DNA of 64,000 bases from Listeria monocytogenes ATCC 19117 (GCF_000307025.1 NC_018584.1:1116001-1180000); one strand, 5' to 3'; shown: positions 38,039-47,325, numbered from the stretch's first letter. The notes: generated by a model not told the origin, from the letters alone. Made by a program: numbers and translations.

Positions 38039-38057
38039 GACAATGAGAATCATTATC
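38039..38057 (+). promoter_or_regulatory. Fur box
   Basis: GACAATGAGAATCATTATC agrees with the Fur consensus at 17 of 19 positions. It overlaps the -35 region (TTATCA, 38053-38058) of a promoter with extended -10 TGATATAAT (-10 hexamer 38076-38081) reading toward the ABC exporter. Confidence 0.82.
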
Positions 38058-38115
38058 AAACGCTGATTTTTGTGATATAATAAACAAAGATTTATTAATG
38101 GGGGTTAGCAAGCAA

Positions 38116-38223
38116 ATGGGAAAAGTAGTATTGAAAATGGCTTATACTGCCGAAAAATCAAAGAAAGTATTAAGGTATCTTGAAACGAACCTTAATGTAA
38201 CTCGGGGGAAGTACAATGATTGA
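38116..38223 (+). CDS. Small ORF in the Fur-controlled ABC leader
   Basis: 35 codons, ATG at 38116 with gggggt about 12 bases upstream. The peptide is basic, with KMAYTAEKSKKVLRYLE then NVTRGKYND. Its stop codon overlaps the start of the ABC gene (38216), the geometry of translational coupling. No family recognised. An in-frame ATG at 38098 gives six more codons but lacks a ribosome site. Confidence 0.4.
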   Translation: MGKVVLKMAYTAEKSKKVLRYLETNLNVTRGKYND

Positions 38224-39931
38224 TAAGCGTTTGTTTCAACTGGTTGAAAAGAAATCTTTAGTGTTATTAATTCTTTTTCGTGTGCTTAGTTTAGGGCTGA
38301 TGATTGGTCTTTGGTTTGTTTTTGCTCAACAATTAACGCATTATTTAGAGGGCCAAAGTGTCGATTGGTTATGGCTTATTGGAACGGTTTTAGTCGTTTT
38401 AGTTGGCAAAGCGATACTTACAAAATTAGCGGAGAAACAAATTTACCAAGCATCGGCGGAATTGCGTTTATCAATGAGGCGCGCTGTGATGGAAAAAGCT
38501 TTTCGGTTAGGCAACAACGAAGGACAGCTACCGGCATCAACTTTAACGCAGCTCGCGGTAGATGGGATTGAACAATTAGAAATTTATTATTCGCGTTTTT
38601 TACCGCAATTATTTTATTGTCTCATCGCTTCTTTGATGATTTTTGGAAGTTTAGTTGGATTTGCGTGGCAGCCGGCGATTGTGCTATTAATTTGTATGCC
38701 GATGATTCCGATAGTTATTATGGCAGTGATGAAAATTGCTAAACGGATTTTGAGTGGTTATTGGTCGGATTATACGAATTTAGGAACCAAATTTCATGAA
38801 AATTTAAGTGGCTTGAGTATTTTGAAGGCTTATGAACAAGATAAATATAAGCAAGAGGAAATTGTTTCTGATGCGGAACGTTTCCGTAAAGCTACAATGA
38901 GTTTGTTATCGATGCAACTGAATTCAATTACGATTATGGATATTATTTCGTATAGTGGAGCGGCACTTGGTATCGGTATGTCGTTAATTATGTTCACAAA
39001 TGGGAATATAAGCATGACTGGCATGTTGATGTTCTTACTACTAAGCGCCGAATTCTTTATTCCAATGCGTCAACTCGGATCTTTATTCCATGTGGCGATG
39101 AATGGGATTAGTGCTTGTAGTAAATTATTCGCTTATTTAGAGTTAAAAGAGCAAGTTTATGGCTCAGAAGAATTAGCTAAACCGTTAGAAAAAATGGAAG
39201 TTCGTCATTTGACATATACATATGAAGAGGGTAAAGCTAAAGCACTGCAAGATATATCAGTAAATTTCAATAAAGGAAGTTTTTCAGCACTTGTCGGAAA
39301 GTCTGGTTCAGGAAAAAGTACATTTGTCCGAGTATTATTAAATCAATTACCTGGTTATCAAGGGGAAATTGTTTGGAATGATGTACCGTTAGCTAGTTTG
39401 AGCGGGGAAACTATTCGTAAACAAGCTGTGTTAGTAGATAATCATGGTTATCTTTATGCAAATAGTATTCGGGAAAATTTATTAATTGGTAATCCAGCTG
39501 CTAATGATAGCGATTTATGGAATGTTTTGGAGCAGGTTAGTTTGGCTGATTTTGTTCGGAAGTTACCCGAGCAATTAAATGAGAATTTAGAAGAGAATGG
39601 AAGTAATTTATCTGGTGGGCAAAGACAGCGATTGTTACTGGCGAGAGCATTGCTATGTCAAGCGGAAGTCTATGTTTTCGATGAAATTACGTCTGGTGTG
39701 GATTTGGAAAGTGAAAAAATTATTCTTTTGGTGTTGCAGAAATTAGCTAAAGAAAAAATCGTGCTCTTTATTTCGCATCGCTTATATAATGTTTTGGATG
39801 CGGATCAGGTACTCGTTTTTGATGCGGGGAAATTGCTGGAAGTGGCGAGCCCAGAACGATTACAGCAAGAATCTAATTACTTCAAAAACTACTTTTTAGA
39901 AGAAGAAGCATTGCTGAAAGGGGGAGCATGA
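38216..39931 (+). CDS. ABC exporter half-transporter A (ATPase plus permease)
   Basis: 571 residues. Six membrane helices in the first ~320 residues, then the ATPase domain with Walker A GKSGSGKST, canonical signature LSGGQRQR and Walker B VYVFDE. It pairs with the next gene, which starts 2 bases downstream, as a heterodimeric CydDC-like exporter. The Fur box upstream implies iron-starvation expression, so export of an iron-related compound (siderophore-like, haem or peptide) is plausible; the substrate is not known from sequence. Confidence 0.85.
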   Translation: MIDKRLFQLVEKKSLVLLILFRVLSLGLMIGLWFVFAQQLTHYLEGQSVDWLWLIGTVLVVLVGKAILTKLAEKQIYQASAELRLSMRRAVMEKAFRLGNNEGQLPASTLTQLAVDGIEQLEIYYSRFLPQLFYCLIASLMIFGSLVGFAWQPAIVLLICMPMIPIVIMAVMKIAKRILSGYWSDYTNLGTKFHENLSGLSILKAYEQDKYKQEEIVSDAERFRKATMSLLSMQLNSITIMDIISYSGAALGIGMSLIMFTNGNISMTGMLMFLLLSAEFFIPMRQLGSLFHVAMNGISACSKLFAYLELKEQVYGSEELAKPLEKMEVRHLTYTYEEGKAKALQDISVNFNKGSFSALVGKSGSGKSTFVRVLLNQLPGYQGEIVWNDVPLASLSGETIRKQAVLVDNHGYLYANSIRENLLIGNPAANDSDLWNVLEQVSLADFVRKLPEQLNENLEENGSNLSGGQRQRLLLARALLCQAEVYVFDEITSGVDLESEKIILLVLQKLAKEKIVLFISHRLYNVLDADQVLVFDAGKLLEVASPERLQQESNYFKNYFLEEEALLKGGA

Positions 39932-39932
39932 C

Positions 39933-41579
39933 ATGTCAGAATGGACAATTATTGGCTGGTTGTTAAAGTTTGTTAAGCCATTACGAGGAAAGATGGTTTT
40001 GGCGATTTTACTTGGTATTATTAGTAATTTATCGGTTATCATGATTTCTTTAATCGGTACGTATGGCATTATCACGGTAATTTTACAGCAGCATCTGAAT
40101 CCTTATAAATGGCTCTTTGTAATGGTTGCTTGTGGGGTGGTTCGCGGTTTGGCACGATATTCGGAACAGTATTTAAATCATAATATTGCCTTTCGTTTGC
40201 TTGCAATTATTCGTGAACGTATTTTTGCGACTTTGCGGAAACTAGGACCTGCTCGTTTATCTGGAAAGAAAAGTGGTGATTTAGTTGCTGCGATTACAAC
40301 AGATGTCGAGGCCTTGGAAGTGTTTTTCGCGCATACTATTTCACCAGTTTTTATAGCACTAGGTACGACGATTGTAACTGTTGGCTTTTTGGCAAGCTAT
40401 GATGTTGGTTTAGCGCTGATACTTTTGTTAGGACAAATCTTGGTTGGTGTCGTTTTGCCAGTGATTAGTTATAAACGAAATAAAAAAATCGGAACGGCTT
40501 ATCAACAAGAATTCGTTGGGCTCAATCAAATGGTAATGGAAAGCATTGCAAGTTTACAAGATATATTCCAGTTTAAATTGGGCGAAGAGCGTTTGAGTAA
40601 ATTAGAAACACAAGGTGAAAAGCTCAATAAGCAGTATAAAAAAAGAATAAAACAAGGAAGCGAACTCCAAATATTTGGTGAATGGGTGCTAATTGGTACG
40701 GCGACTTTAATTTTAGTGCTAGGTAGTCTTTGGCAATTACCGCTTGAAACAGTATTAATTGGAACTGTGCTTAGTCTGAGCTCTTTTGGATCGGTATTGG
40801 CATTAAATGCTTTAGGAACAGCTCTGTTAACTACTTTTGCTAGTGGTAAGCGATTATATACATTAACAGAAGAAAAACCTGTGGTATTATTTAACGGCCA
40901 GCTTGAACTATCGGATTTTGAAAGCGCGGAGTTAGATAAAGTGAGTTTTAGTCATGATGGAAAACAACCACTTTTAAACGAAATTTCGCTAGCGCTTCCT
41001 AAGGGAAAATGGCTTGGCGTCGGTGGGGAAAGTGGCAGCGGGAAAAGTACCTTAGTAAAACTACTGATGCGTTACTGGGATCCAAAAGGCCAGATTAAAT
41101 TAAATGATAAAGAACTCCCTGAAATTACAGAGTCTTCGCTTCATAGGATAGAAGGTGTAATGGAGCAAAGTACGTTTTTATTTGAAGACACACTTGGTAA
41201 TAATATTCGCTTAGGGAAAAAAGATGCTACTTTGGAAGAAGTTAAAGAGGCGGCCCGAAAAGCTGCTATCGATACATGGATTGAGACTTTGCCAGAAGGT
41301 TATGACACGATCATTGGCGGGCAATCACGAAATTTATCAGACGGCGAACGCCAGCGGATTGGCTTAGCTAGACTATTTCTCCATGATGCTCCCTTATTTT
41401 TATTAGATGAACCAACAAGTAATTTGGATTACATTAATGAACAAGCGATTTTAAACACGCTCCGTTCAGAAATTCAAGATAAAACGGTGCTGGTAATTTC
41501 TCACCGGGCCACAACATTAGACTTGGCTGAAGAACAATTATTTATAGAAAATGGTGCATTGAAACGTGCAGCAAAATAA
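39933..41579 (+). CDS. ABC exporter half-transporter B
   Basis: 548 residues, six membrane helices then ATPase. Walker A GESGSGKST and Walker B LFLLDE are normal, but the signature reads LSDGERQR rather than LSGGQ. Together with partner A this gives one canonical and one altered ATP site, the asymmetry common in heterodimeric exporters. Confidence 0.85.
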   Translation: MSEWTIIGWLLKFVKPLRGKMVLAILLGIISNLSVIMISLIGTYGIITVILQQHLNPYKWLFVMVACGVVRGLARYSEQYLNHNIAFRLLAIIRERIFATLRKLGPARLSGKKSGDLVAAITTDVEALEVFFAHTISPVFIALGTTIVTVGFLASYDVGLALILLLGQILVGVVLPVISYKRNKKIGTAYQQEFVGLNQMVMESIASLQDIFQFKLGEERLSKLETQGEKLNKQYKKRIKQGSELQIFGEWVLIGTATLILVLGSLWQLPLETVLIGTVLSLSSFGSVLALNALGTALLTTFASGKRLYTLTEEKPVVLFNGQLELSDFESAELDKVSFSHDGKQPLLNEISLALPKGKWLGVGGESGSGKSTLVKLLMRYWDPKGQIKLNDKELPEITESSLHRIEGVMEQSTFLFEDTLGNNIRLGKKDATLEEVKEAARKAAIDTWIETLPEGYDTIIGGQSRNLSDGERQRIGLARLFLHDAPLFLLDEPTSNLDYINEQAILNTLRSEIQDKTVLVISHRATTLDLAEEQLFIENGALKRAAK

Positions 41580-41580
41580 T

Positions 41581-41613
41581 AAAAACAGCTTGTATAAATT
41601 ACAAGCTGTTTTT
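41581..41613. terminator. Bidirectional terminator after the ABC exporter
   Basis: Perfect 14-base arms aaaaacagcttgta / tacaagctgttttt with a 5-base loop. Confidence 0.88.
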
Positions 41614-41615
41614 AT

Positions 41616-41924
41616 TTATAAATTTACCTTCTCTGAGCTTTCGAAAAATTCAACCGTGTCAAGTTTCGCTGCAAAAAATTCTTTTGTATAGTTCTGTTCG
41701 TGATGATAGTAAAAGGCATCCTGATTCTGCCAAATTTCCCACAAAGCAAATCTGCCGAGTGCACTTTCTAAAGGAACAATCTCGAATAAAACACAACCGG
41801 GTTCTTTCACCGTTTTAGCGCGTAACGCCTCCAAATGTTCGACTAGCTGTTCATAAGAAACTTTCCCGGTAGTTTGAATAACTGCTGTGCAATATAAATA
41901 ATTTGCGTTTTCTTTTAAATACAT
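41616..41924 (-). CDS. Antibiotic biosynthesis monooxygenase-like protein (second)
   Basis: 102 residues with the ABM features LEALRAKTVKEPGCVLFEI and FALWEIWQNQDAFYYHHEQNYTK (conserved E, W, H). Probably a quinol-type monooxygenase. Divergent from a MerR gene 67 bases away, the common layout of a regulator and its target. Confidence 0.75.
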   Translation of the reverse strand: MYLKENANYLYCTAVIQTTGKVSYEQLVEHLEALRAKTVKEPGCVLFEIVPLESALGRFALWEIWQNQDAFYYHHEQNYTKEFFAAKLDTVEFFESSEKVNL

Positions 41925-41991
41925 TTCTTCTCCTCCTTTGACTATGTTAAGCTTAAGGTATGGAGTACACCCGATAGCAAGGAGGAACTAG

Positions 41992-42339
41992 ATGTATATT
42001 AAGGATTTTGCCACTAAAACGGGGCTTTCGATTGATACGCTTCGATATTATGAGGAAGAAAAATTATTAATACCTGCTAGAAATGAAAAAAATTATCGTG
42101 TTTATACGGAAGAAGATTATTGCTGGGTACAGCTTTTACTTAAAATGAAGCAAACAGGGATGACAATAACAAACATTAAAAATTTTGCTGCATTACAAAA
42201 GCAAGGAGACATGACACTTCCAAATCGGATAGAAATTTTAAATAATCATATGAAAAACTTGTACGAGCAACAGAAAGATTTGGCAGAAACAATTTCCTTT
42301 GTGGCTAAAAAAGTGGATGGATATCGAGAGAAGTTATAA
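41992..42339 (+). CDS. MerR-family regulator (second)
   Basis: 115 residues: FATKTGLSIDTLRYYEEEKLL HTH, RNEKNYRVYTEEDYCWVQLLLKMKQTGM wing and linker, then a coiled coil. Of the AdhR/TipA-like short class without a ligand domain. It likely controls the divergent monooxygenase gene. Confidence 0.85.
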   Translation: MYIKDFATKTGLSIDTLRYYEEEKLLIPARNEKNYRVYTEEDYCWVQLLLKMKQTGMTITNIKNFAALQKQGDMTLPNRIEILNNHMKNLYEQQKDLAETISFVAKKVDGYREKL

Positions 42340-42363
42340 ATACAACAGGAAAGGCGAGTAGAG

Positions 42364-43503
42364 ATGATTAATAATGAGATACGAGAAGTGATCGGATTAC
42401 ATCAAATTAATGAAAATGATCAGAAATTGACTGTGGAAAATGCAGAAGTAATCATCAGAAATCATGTGCTGATAAAATTGATTCTTAATCAAGCTGATTG
42501 CTACAAAGAAATCGATTATAATCTAGAGCTTACAGATACAAATGAATTAGTTGGCCGAAAAAATGCAAAACCAAAAGCATTGACGACAAAAACAATTTTA
42601 AAAGCTAAAACCAAAGAATTAAGGTTGAAAATAAATAAAATCAGTCATCGAATAGAGTTAAAACTAGGTGTTCAGCATTTTGAAAATATCTATTTTGAGA
42701 AAAGGATGCTTTTAACGAAAGAAAATGTACAAGAAAAAATTGCTGCAAATTATGGAAGTGATTGGTTGAGCATATTAGATAAAGCAAAGCTCAAAGTGAA
42801 AACGAGACAAACCATTCAGCAAGGTTCCATTTTTTCTTATCCAATTGGAAATGAATATGGTTTCGGGCTTGTGATTGGTTGTTTTCAGGCGTTTCGGAAA
42901 CAAAAAATAATGCCTCAAGATAGCTCGCATTACCTCCGATTGATGATGGGAGTTCCGCTTGTTATTCGTAGCTTTAACTATACAAGTAAACAAAATACAG
43001 TTGATTTATTACTTTTGAAAAAACAGGAGCTCTTAAATCCGGAATTTATTATGGATGATTTAGTGTTGCGTGGGGATTTTCCGATTATTGGTAGGGTAGA
43101 TTTGGAAGAAGCGGATATTTCCTTTCCAATGAATTTTTCTTTTAATGGAGTGTCTACAACGTATGCCGGTTATCAAGCAATAGGTGAACCAGATAGGGAT
43201 ATTATTAAAAAGTACGAGGAGGAAATTACCGTTAGATTTGATTGGGGATTTGGAAGCAAAACGATGCCTGCGAAAGAATTTTTGAAGAGAAGTAGTGGGA
43301 AAGAGTCATTTCTACCTTATTCTGGATTAGGAATGACCCCAATTGCTGGATATTCGAAAAAGTTAGTTTCTCCTAAATCCATCTTTTCAGAAGAGGAACT
43401 AAAGCAAATTTATGCGGTTTTAGATATAAACGGGGAAATGTCGTTTGATGATTTTAATGAAAATTATAACGGCCTTACCGCTCAAAATATTTTATCGATT
43501 TGA
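42364..43503 (+). CDS. Imm26-like domain protein
   Basis: 379 residues, soluble. Around residue 155, TIQQGSIFSYPIGNEYGFGLVIG resembles the start of the immunity-26 (Imm26) fold, which usually begins G-D-x-F-x-I-P-L and has G-(Y/F)-G-x-V. The flanking ~150 residues on each side are not recognised. Imm26 proteins are immunity factors or stand-alone proteins of unknown role; no toxin is adjacent here. It follows the MerR gene by 24 bases. Confidence 0.5.
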   Translation: MINNEIREVIGLHQINENDQKLTVENAEVIIRNHVLIKLILNQADCYKEIDYNLELTDTNELVGRKNAKPKALTTKTILKAKTKELRLKINKISHRIELKLGVQHFENIYFEKRMLLTKENVQEKIAANYGSDWLSILDKAKLKVKTRQTIQQGSIFSYPIGNEYGFGLVIGCFQAFRKQKIMPQDSSHYLRLMMGVPLVIRSFNYTSKQNTVDLLLLKKQELLNPEFIMDDLVLRGDFPIIGRVDLEEADISFPMNFSFNGVSTTYAGYQAIGEPDRDIIKKYEEEITVRFDWGFGSKTMPAKEFLKRSSGKESFLPYSGLGMTPIAGYSKKLVSPKSIFSEEELKQIYAVLDINGEMSFDDFNENYNGLTAQNILSI

Positions 43504-43622
43504 TGGCTTTAGTGGTACTAATTAAAAACTTTCCCAATTTGCACCAAATGATAACATTGTAAAATGCAATCATCAAGTTCATTAGTGAACTTTTAACTAC
43601 CAAGTAAACAAGGAGGAATTTC

Positions 43623-44093
43623 ATGGAAATCACTTTACAACAACCTACCTCAGCTGACTTTTCCTTCATTGAATGGTTATGGGGAGATTTGGCAACGACA
43701 GAAGTACTCGGTGGGCCATTTTCTTTTCCTGAAGAAATGCGAATGGACTGGCTCAAGTCAAAATCTCAAGCGAGCAATGCTTATTTTATTATAAAAAAAG
43801 GTATAGAATCTGTTGGTGAAGTTAGCTTTCGTGATTTTGAAAAAGGGACAGCTCATTTAAATATTAAAGTGGCTGCATGTTACCGGGGCCAGCGAATCGC
43901 TCAAAAAGCTTTGCAATTATTCTTGGATTTTTTTCAAACTGATTGCGGTGGAATAGTTATGTTGGATGAAGTTAGACGGAAAAATGAAGCAGGCATTGGG
44001 TTTCTCGTGAAAGCTGGTTTCGAAGTTATAGAAGAAAAAGAATGGACGATGGTGCTCAAATGGAGTGCTCAAGCAGAAGGAGGTTTTGAATGA
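43623..44093 (+). CDS. GNAT N-acetyltransferase (RimJ/RimL-like)
   Basis: 156 residues behind aaggagg. GEVSFRDFEKGTAHLNIKVAACYRGQRIAQKAL is the characteristic central region, with RGQRIAQKAL as the acetyl-CoA loop and EVRRKNEAGIGFLVKAGF as motif B. Overlaps the next gene by 4 bases. Substrate unknown. Confidence 0.8.
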   Translation: MEITLQQPTSADFSFIEWLWGDLATTEVLGGPFSFPEEMRMDWLKSKSQASNAYFIIKKGIESVGEVSFRDFEKGTAHLNIKVAACYRGQRIAQKALQLFLDFFQTDCGGIVMLDEVRRKNEAGIGFLVKAGFEVIEEKEWTMVLKWSAQAEGGFE

Positions 44094-44380
44094 GTAAAGA
44101 AAGATGTGCATGTTGTAACTGTTTAACAATTGATGTTAGAGGCGAGTTTGAGATTTGTCCGATATGTTTCTGGGAAGATGAAGGTTATTTTGTCTTTGAT
44201 AAGGAAGAGATTTATTCTCGCTATCAAGATATTTTCTCGATAGAAGATTTGTTAAATATTCGCTCTAGTGCTAACAATGGTTTAACGTTATTAGACGCAC
44301 GACAAAATTTCAAACTGTTTGGTGCTTGTGAGGTGGCAATGAAAAAATATGTAAGAGAGCCAAATGCAGAGGAATTATAA
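44090..44380 (+). CDS. Cysteine-rich CPCC-family protein
   Basis: 96 residues: RCACCNCLTI then EICPICFWEDEGY gives two Cys pairs forming a zinc ribbon, as in the CPCC family (usual CPCCGxxT..EICPVCFWEDD). The first motif has CACC rather than CPCC. Function unknown; coupled by ATGA overlap to the acetyltransferase. Confidence 0.78.
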   Translation: MSKERCACCNCLTIDVRGEFEICPICFWEDEGYFVFDKEEIYSRYQDIFSIEDLLNIRSSANNGLTLLDARQNFKLFGACEVAMKKYVREPNAEEL

Positions 44381-44390
44381 AAAATGAGCA

Positions 44391-44425
44391 AGTAAGTTAG
44401 ATTTAAAAGCCTAACTTACTTTTTT
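44391..44425 (+). terminator. Terminator after the CPCC gene
   Basis: 10-base arms agtaagttag / ctaacttact and a T-run. Confidence 0.8.
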
Positions 44426-44554
44426 AGTAGTTAAAAAAGCTGATTTCTTATATTGGTTCATTTTTTAGACATATTTTAATGAAAAATAAATGGGTATGAT
44501 AAGTACGGTGAAAGCAATGTTACCAAGGGTGAATGGGAATTAGCTTCCGAATAA

Positions 44555-44598
44555 AAGGAGGGAAAATAATTTCCTGAAACAAGAAAAATTGCCTCCTT
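44555..44598 (+). repeat. Nested inverted repeat before the internalin gene
   Basis: aaggagg (44555-44561) can pair with cctcctt (44592-44598), and inside ggaaa / tttcc forms a second small hairpin. The left arm looks like a ribosome-binding site but no start codon follows it. Its role in the internalin leader is unknown. Confidence 0.4.
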
Positions 44599-44659
44599 AT
44601 TCTGTTGATTTGATTATATAAACAGAGTATTATGTTGGTTGACAATCAAGGAGGATACT

Positions 44660-46222
44660 ATGAAAAAAACTATCAAGATTACAACCAGTTTACTTTTGAG
44701 CTTTGCTTGTGTATTTAGTATTGGGGATTTTACTAAGCCACATACAGTCGAAGCAGAAACAGTCTATTCGCTTACAGATTCAAAGCCGATTAATGAAATT
44801 TTTCCTGATCCAAAGCTCGCGCAAGTTGTAGCAAATTGGTTAAAGCTTCCCTCTGCAACTAGCCCAGTTACGCAAAACCAATTGAATACAGTTAAATCTT
44901 TGCACTTTGATTCAAAAGGTGTTCAAAGTCTTGAAGGAGTAGAATATTTAAAAAATCTCACACAAGTATTTGGCTATGGTAACCAAGTGAGTGATCTAGG
45001 GCCATTAAGTAATTTAACGCAACTAGAAATCATTCAGATGCCAAGAAATCAAATAAGTGATTTAACCCCAATTGCGAATTTGACAGCATTAATGTCACTT
45101 GATTTTGAGTTTAATAACTTACAAACGATTGAACCGATAAAAAATTTAACGAACATGTTAGAACTGAATGTTAGCGCCAATCCTATTTCGGATATTAGTG
45201 CCGTTAAAAACATGACACAACTGGAATTTTTGACTATAAGAGACTGTGAGGTAAGTGATTTATCGCCAGTCGAAAATCTGTCTAATATGCTGATGTTTTG
45301 GGCGGGGAGAAATAATATTAGTGATATTACCCCACTCAAAAATATGTCCAAACTGCTTGGTTTAAGTTTATTTGGGAATCAAATCAAGGATGTGAGTGTA
45401 ATTAAAAATCTTACTAGCCTTGAAGACTTCGATATAAAAGCGAATCAGGTGAGCGATATTAGTAGTTTAGCAACATCAACTACACTCGAGACATTAACTC
45501 TTAGTTTCAACCAAATAATTGATATTTCGTCCCTGAAAAATTTGACCAATTTAACTAGGTTAGAACTAGAGAATCAAACGCGTGTATTAGATGCGGTTGA
45601 GGTAGATGATCCATTGATTTTACCCGCTCCAGTAATTGATGAAAATGGCAGCAGAGTACAACCGACAAAAGTAAGTCATGCGGGTATTTATGCAAATGGC
45701 GAGATTACATGGGAAGGGTTGCAAAGTAATTATATTCTAAATTACGAGTATAATTTACCCGTAGCAATTGGTTCGTTAACAACAACGTATTCTGGTAAAA
45801 TTACGCAGCCACTGTTGGAGAAGCCTGTTAATCCGATTACCCCGGTAGATCCGGTAGATCCGGTAGATCCGGTAGATCCGGTAGATCCGGTAGATCCGGT
45901 AGATCCGGTAGATCCGGTAGATCCGGTAGATCCGGTAGATCCGGTAGATCCGGTAGATCCGGTAGACCCAGTAGACCCAGTAGACCCGGTAGACCCAGTC
46001 ACTCCAGTAAACCCGTCAAATCAAGTAAATCCAATTGATCCAGTGAAATCAGTTCTTCAAGTTACTGAAACTTTAATGAAACAGACTACTTCTGTTAATA
46101 CGATAGTAGCTAAAGATAATAGAAATTTACCGAAAACAGGGGATAGTGGAATGCATTCTAGTTTAGTTAGTGGTTTAATGCTAGCTGTTTCTAGCGTGAT
46201 TTTATTACGAAAACGAAAATAA
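44660..46222 (+). CDS. LPXTG internalin-family protein
   Basis: 520 residues from the ATG behind aaggagg (44649-). Signal peptide (about 1-32), an internalin cap region, about nine to ten 22-residue leucine-rich repeats (xxLxxLxxLxxLxLxxNxIxDI type), an inter-repeat Ig-like domain (about 320-390), a Pro-Val-Asp linker of 17 units, then LPKTGD, a hydrophobic helix and RKRK. Sortase A would anchor it to peptidoglycan. Ligand unknown. No PrfA-type box is seen upstream. Confidence 0.92.
   Translation: MKKTIKITTSLLLSFACVFSIGDFTKPHTVEAETVYSLTDSKPINEIFPDPKLAQVVANWLKLPSATSPVTQNQLNTVKSLHFDSKGVQSLEGVEYLKNLTQVFGYGNQVSDLGPLSNLTQLEIIQMPRNQISDLTPIANLTALMSLDFEFNNLQTIEPIKNLTNMLELNVSANPISDISAVKNMTQLEFLTIRDCEVSDLSPVENLSNMLMFWAGRNNISDITPLKNMSKLLGLSLFGNQIKDVSVIKNLTSLEDFDIKANQVSDISSLATSTTLETLTLSFNQIIDISSLKNLTNLTRLELENQTRVLDAVEVDDPLILPAPVIDENGSRVQPTKVSHAGIYANGEITWEGLQSNYILNYEYNLPVAIGSLTTTYSGKITQPLLEKPVNPITPVDPVDPVDPVDPVDPVDPVDPVDPVDPVDPVDPVDPVDPVDPVDPVDPVDPVTPVNPSNQVNPIDPVKSVLQVTETLMKQTTSVNTIVAKDNRNLPKTGDSGMHSSLVSGLMLAVSSVILLRKRK
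45842..45994 (+). repeat. 9-bp minisatellite coding Pro-Val-Asp, 17 units
   Basis: Units 1-13 are exact ccggtagat; units 14-17 are ccggtagac or ccagtagac. The perfect core should be prone to slippage in steps of three residues, always in frame. Confidence 0.95.
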
Positions 46223-46223
46223 A

Positions 46224-46256
46224 AAAAGGAATTTGGCTTTTAGTCAAATTCCTTTT
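46224..46256. terminator. Bidirectional terminator after the internalin gene
   Basis: 12-base arms aaaaggaatttg / caaattcctttt. Confidence 0.85.
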
Positions 46257-46604
46257 CTATACGATTTTTGTACCTTGGTGAAAGGTGAGTTTCCACGAGC
46301 CATTTTCGATAATCCAGACGTTGCTTCGCATTGTATAGCTATTTTCACTTGTGTTTTTCAATTTATAATAGGATAAGACCTTCGTTTCGTCTAAAATTTT
46401 TATGTCATAATCCATGATTTCTAAACTGCTATTGCCAAGTGTTGTTAGCGATTTGTAATAGGAAAAGTCTTTAACAACACCGTTTTGTGTGATTTCAATA
46501 TAAGATTCGCTTAAAATAGCGATAATTTCGGACATGGAGTGACGGTTTTCGAGTGATAAATGAATTTGATCAAGTTTTTGAAAATTTTCTTTCGTTAATT
46601 TCAT
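46257..46604 (-). CDS. SnoaL/DUF4440-like small protein
   Basis: 115 residues from the ATG at 46604 (aggac site upstream; a longer frame to 46640 has no ribosome site). The late VWIIENGSWKLTFHQGTKI and the earlier SYIEITQNG resemble cystatin-like NTF2/DUF4440 proteins. No catalytic call is possible. Confidence 0.6.
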   Translation of the reverse strand: MKLTKENFQKLDQIHLSLENRHSMSEIIAILSESYIEITQNGVVKDFSYYKSLTTLGNSSLEIMDYDIKILDETKVLSYYKLKNTSENSYTMRSNVWIIENGSWKLTFHQGTKIV

Positions 46605-46626
46605 TTTAAGTCCTCCATAAAGGGAA

Positions 46627-46664
46627 TAAAAAAGGTTCACTTCATTTTGTAAGTGAACCTTTTG
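46627..46664 (-). terminator. Terminator of clpP1
   Basis: Arms aaaaggttcactt / aagtgaacctttt; on the minus strand a T-run follows. Confidence 0.75.
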
Positions 46665-46668
46665 GTTT

Positions 46669-47241
46669 TTATTTTAAGCCATCGCGATTTTCGATGATTT
46701 CATTTACGATGCCGTAATCTTTTGCTTCATTTACAGAAAGCCAGAAGTTGCGGTCTGTATCTTTGGAGATTTTTTCGTATGATTGACCGGTTGCTTCAGC
46801 GATTAGGCGATTAATTCTTTCGCGCATCCGGATAATTTCTTTTGCTTCGATTTCGATTTCTGTGCTTTGACCTTGGACACCGCCAGCAGGTTGGTGAATC
46901 ATATAGCGCGTATTTGGAAGGCTAAAGCGATTTTCTTTTTCGGCAGCTAAGTAAATGGTAATGCCGGCACTTGCAACCCAACCAGTTCCAACGACTTTTA
47001 CTGTCGGTTTAATAAATTTAATCATATCATGAATCGTGTCACCAGCTTCGACGTGTCCGCCTTGGCTATTAATAAAAATCGTAATTGGATCATTGCTAAT
47101 AGATTCAAGTAGTAAAAGTTGCTTAGAAACGTCCTCGGCTAACTCCTGATTGATTTCCCCGTAAATTAACACTGTGCGTGTATCAATCAATTTTTGGGTA
47201 AGGATGTTTGTGATGTTTTCATTCTTTGTATTCTCTGCCAT
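46669..47241 (-). CDS. clpP1: ClpP1, second Clp protease proteolytic subunit
   Basis: 190 residues of the ClpP family. Nucleophile Ser91 in GWVASAG and His116 in MIHQPAGG are in place. The third triad position, normally Asp in TDRDNF, reads Asn165 (TDRNFW). The same D-to-N change is known for ClpP1 of L. monocytogenes, which works mainly in mixed complexes with ClpP2. The family's usual hydrophobic pocket and IFINSQGG element are present. Clp ATPases are not nearby. Confidence 0.93.
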   Translation of the reverse strand: MAENTKNENITNILTQKLIDTRTVLIYGEINQELAEDVSKQLLLLESISNDPITIFINSQGGHVEAGDTIHDMIKFIKPTVKVVGTGWVASAGITIYLAAEKENRFSLPNTRYMIHQPAGGVQGQSTEIEIEAKEIIRMRERINRLIAEATGQSYEKISKDTDRNFWLSVNEAKDYGIVNEIIENRDGLK

Positions 47242-47325
47242 GAAAAAATTCCTCCTTAAAAAGCCTTAGTTTATTTGTAATACAGGTATCTTATCATAAT
47301 GGTCGAAAATGGTCAAACATTTTGA

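Noticed and set aside
44480-44500. SigB promoter (GGGTAT near 44491)
   Set aside because: No GTTT-like -35 at the right distance.
44430-44660. PrfA box upstream of the internalin gene
   Set aside because: No TTAACA...TGTTAA dyad is seen in the leader.
45842-45994. CRISPR-like repeat array
   Set aside because: The repeats are 9 bp, contiguous without spacers and in frame in the internalin gene.
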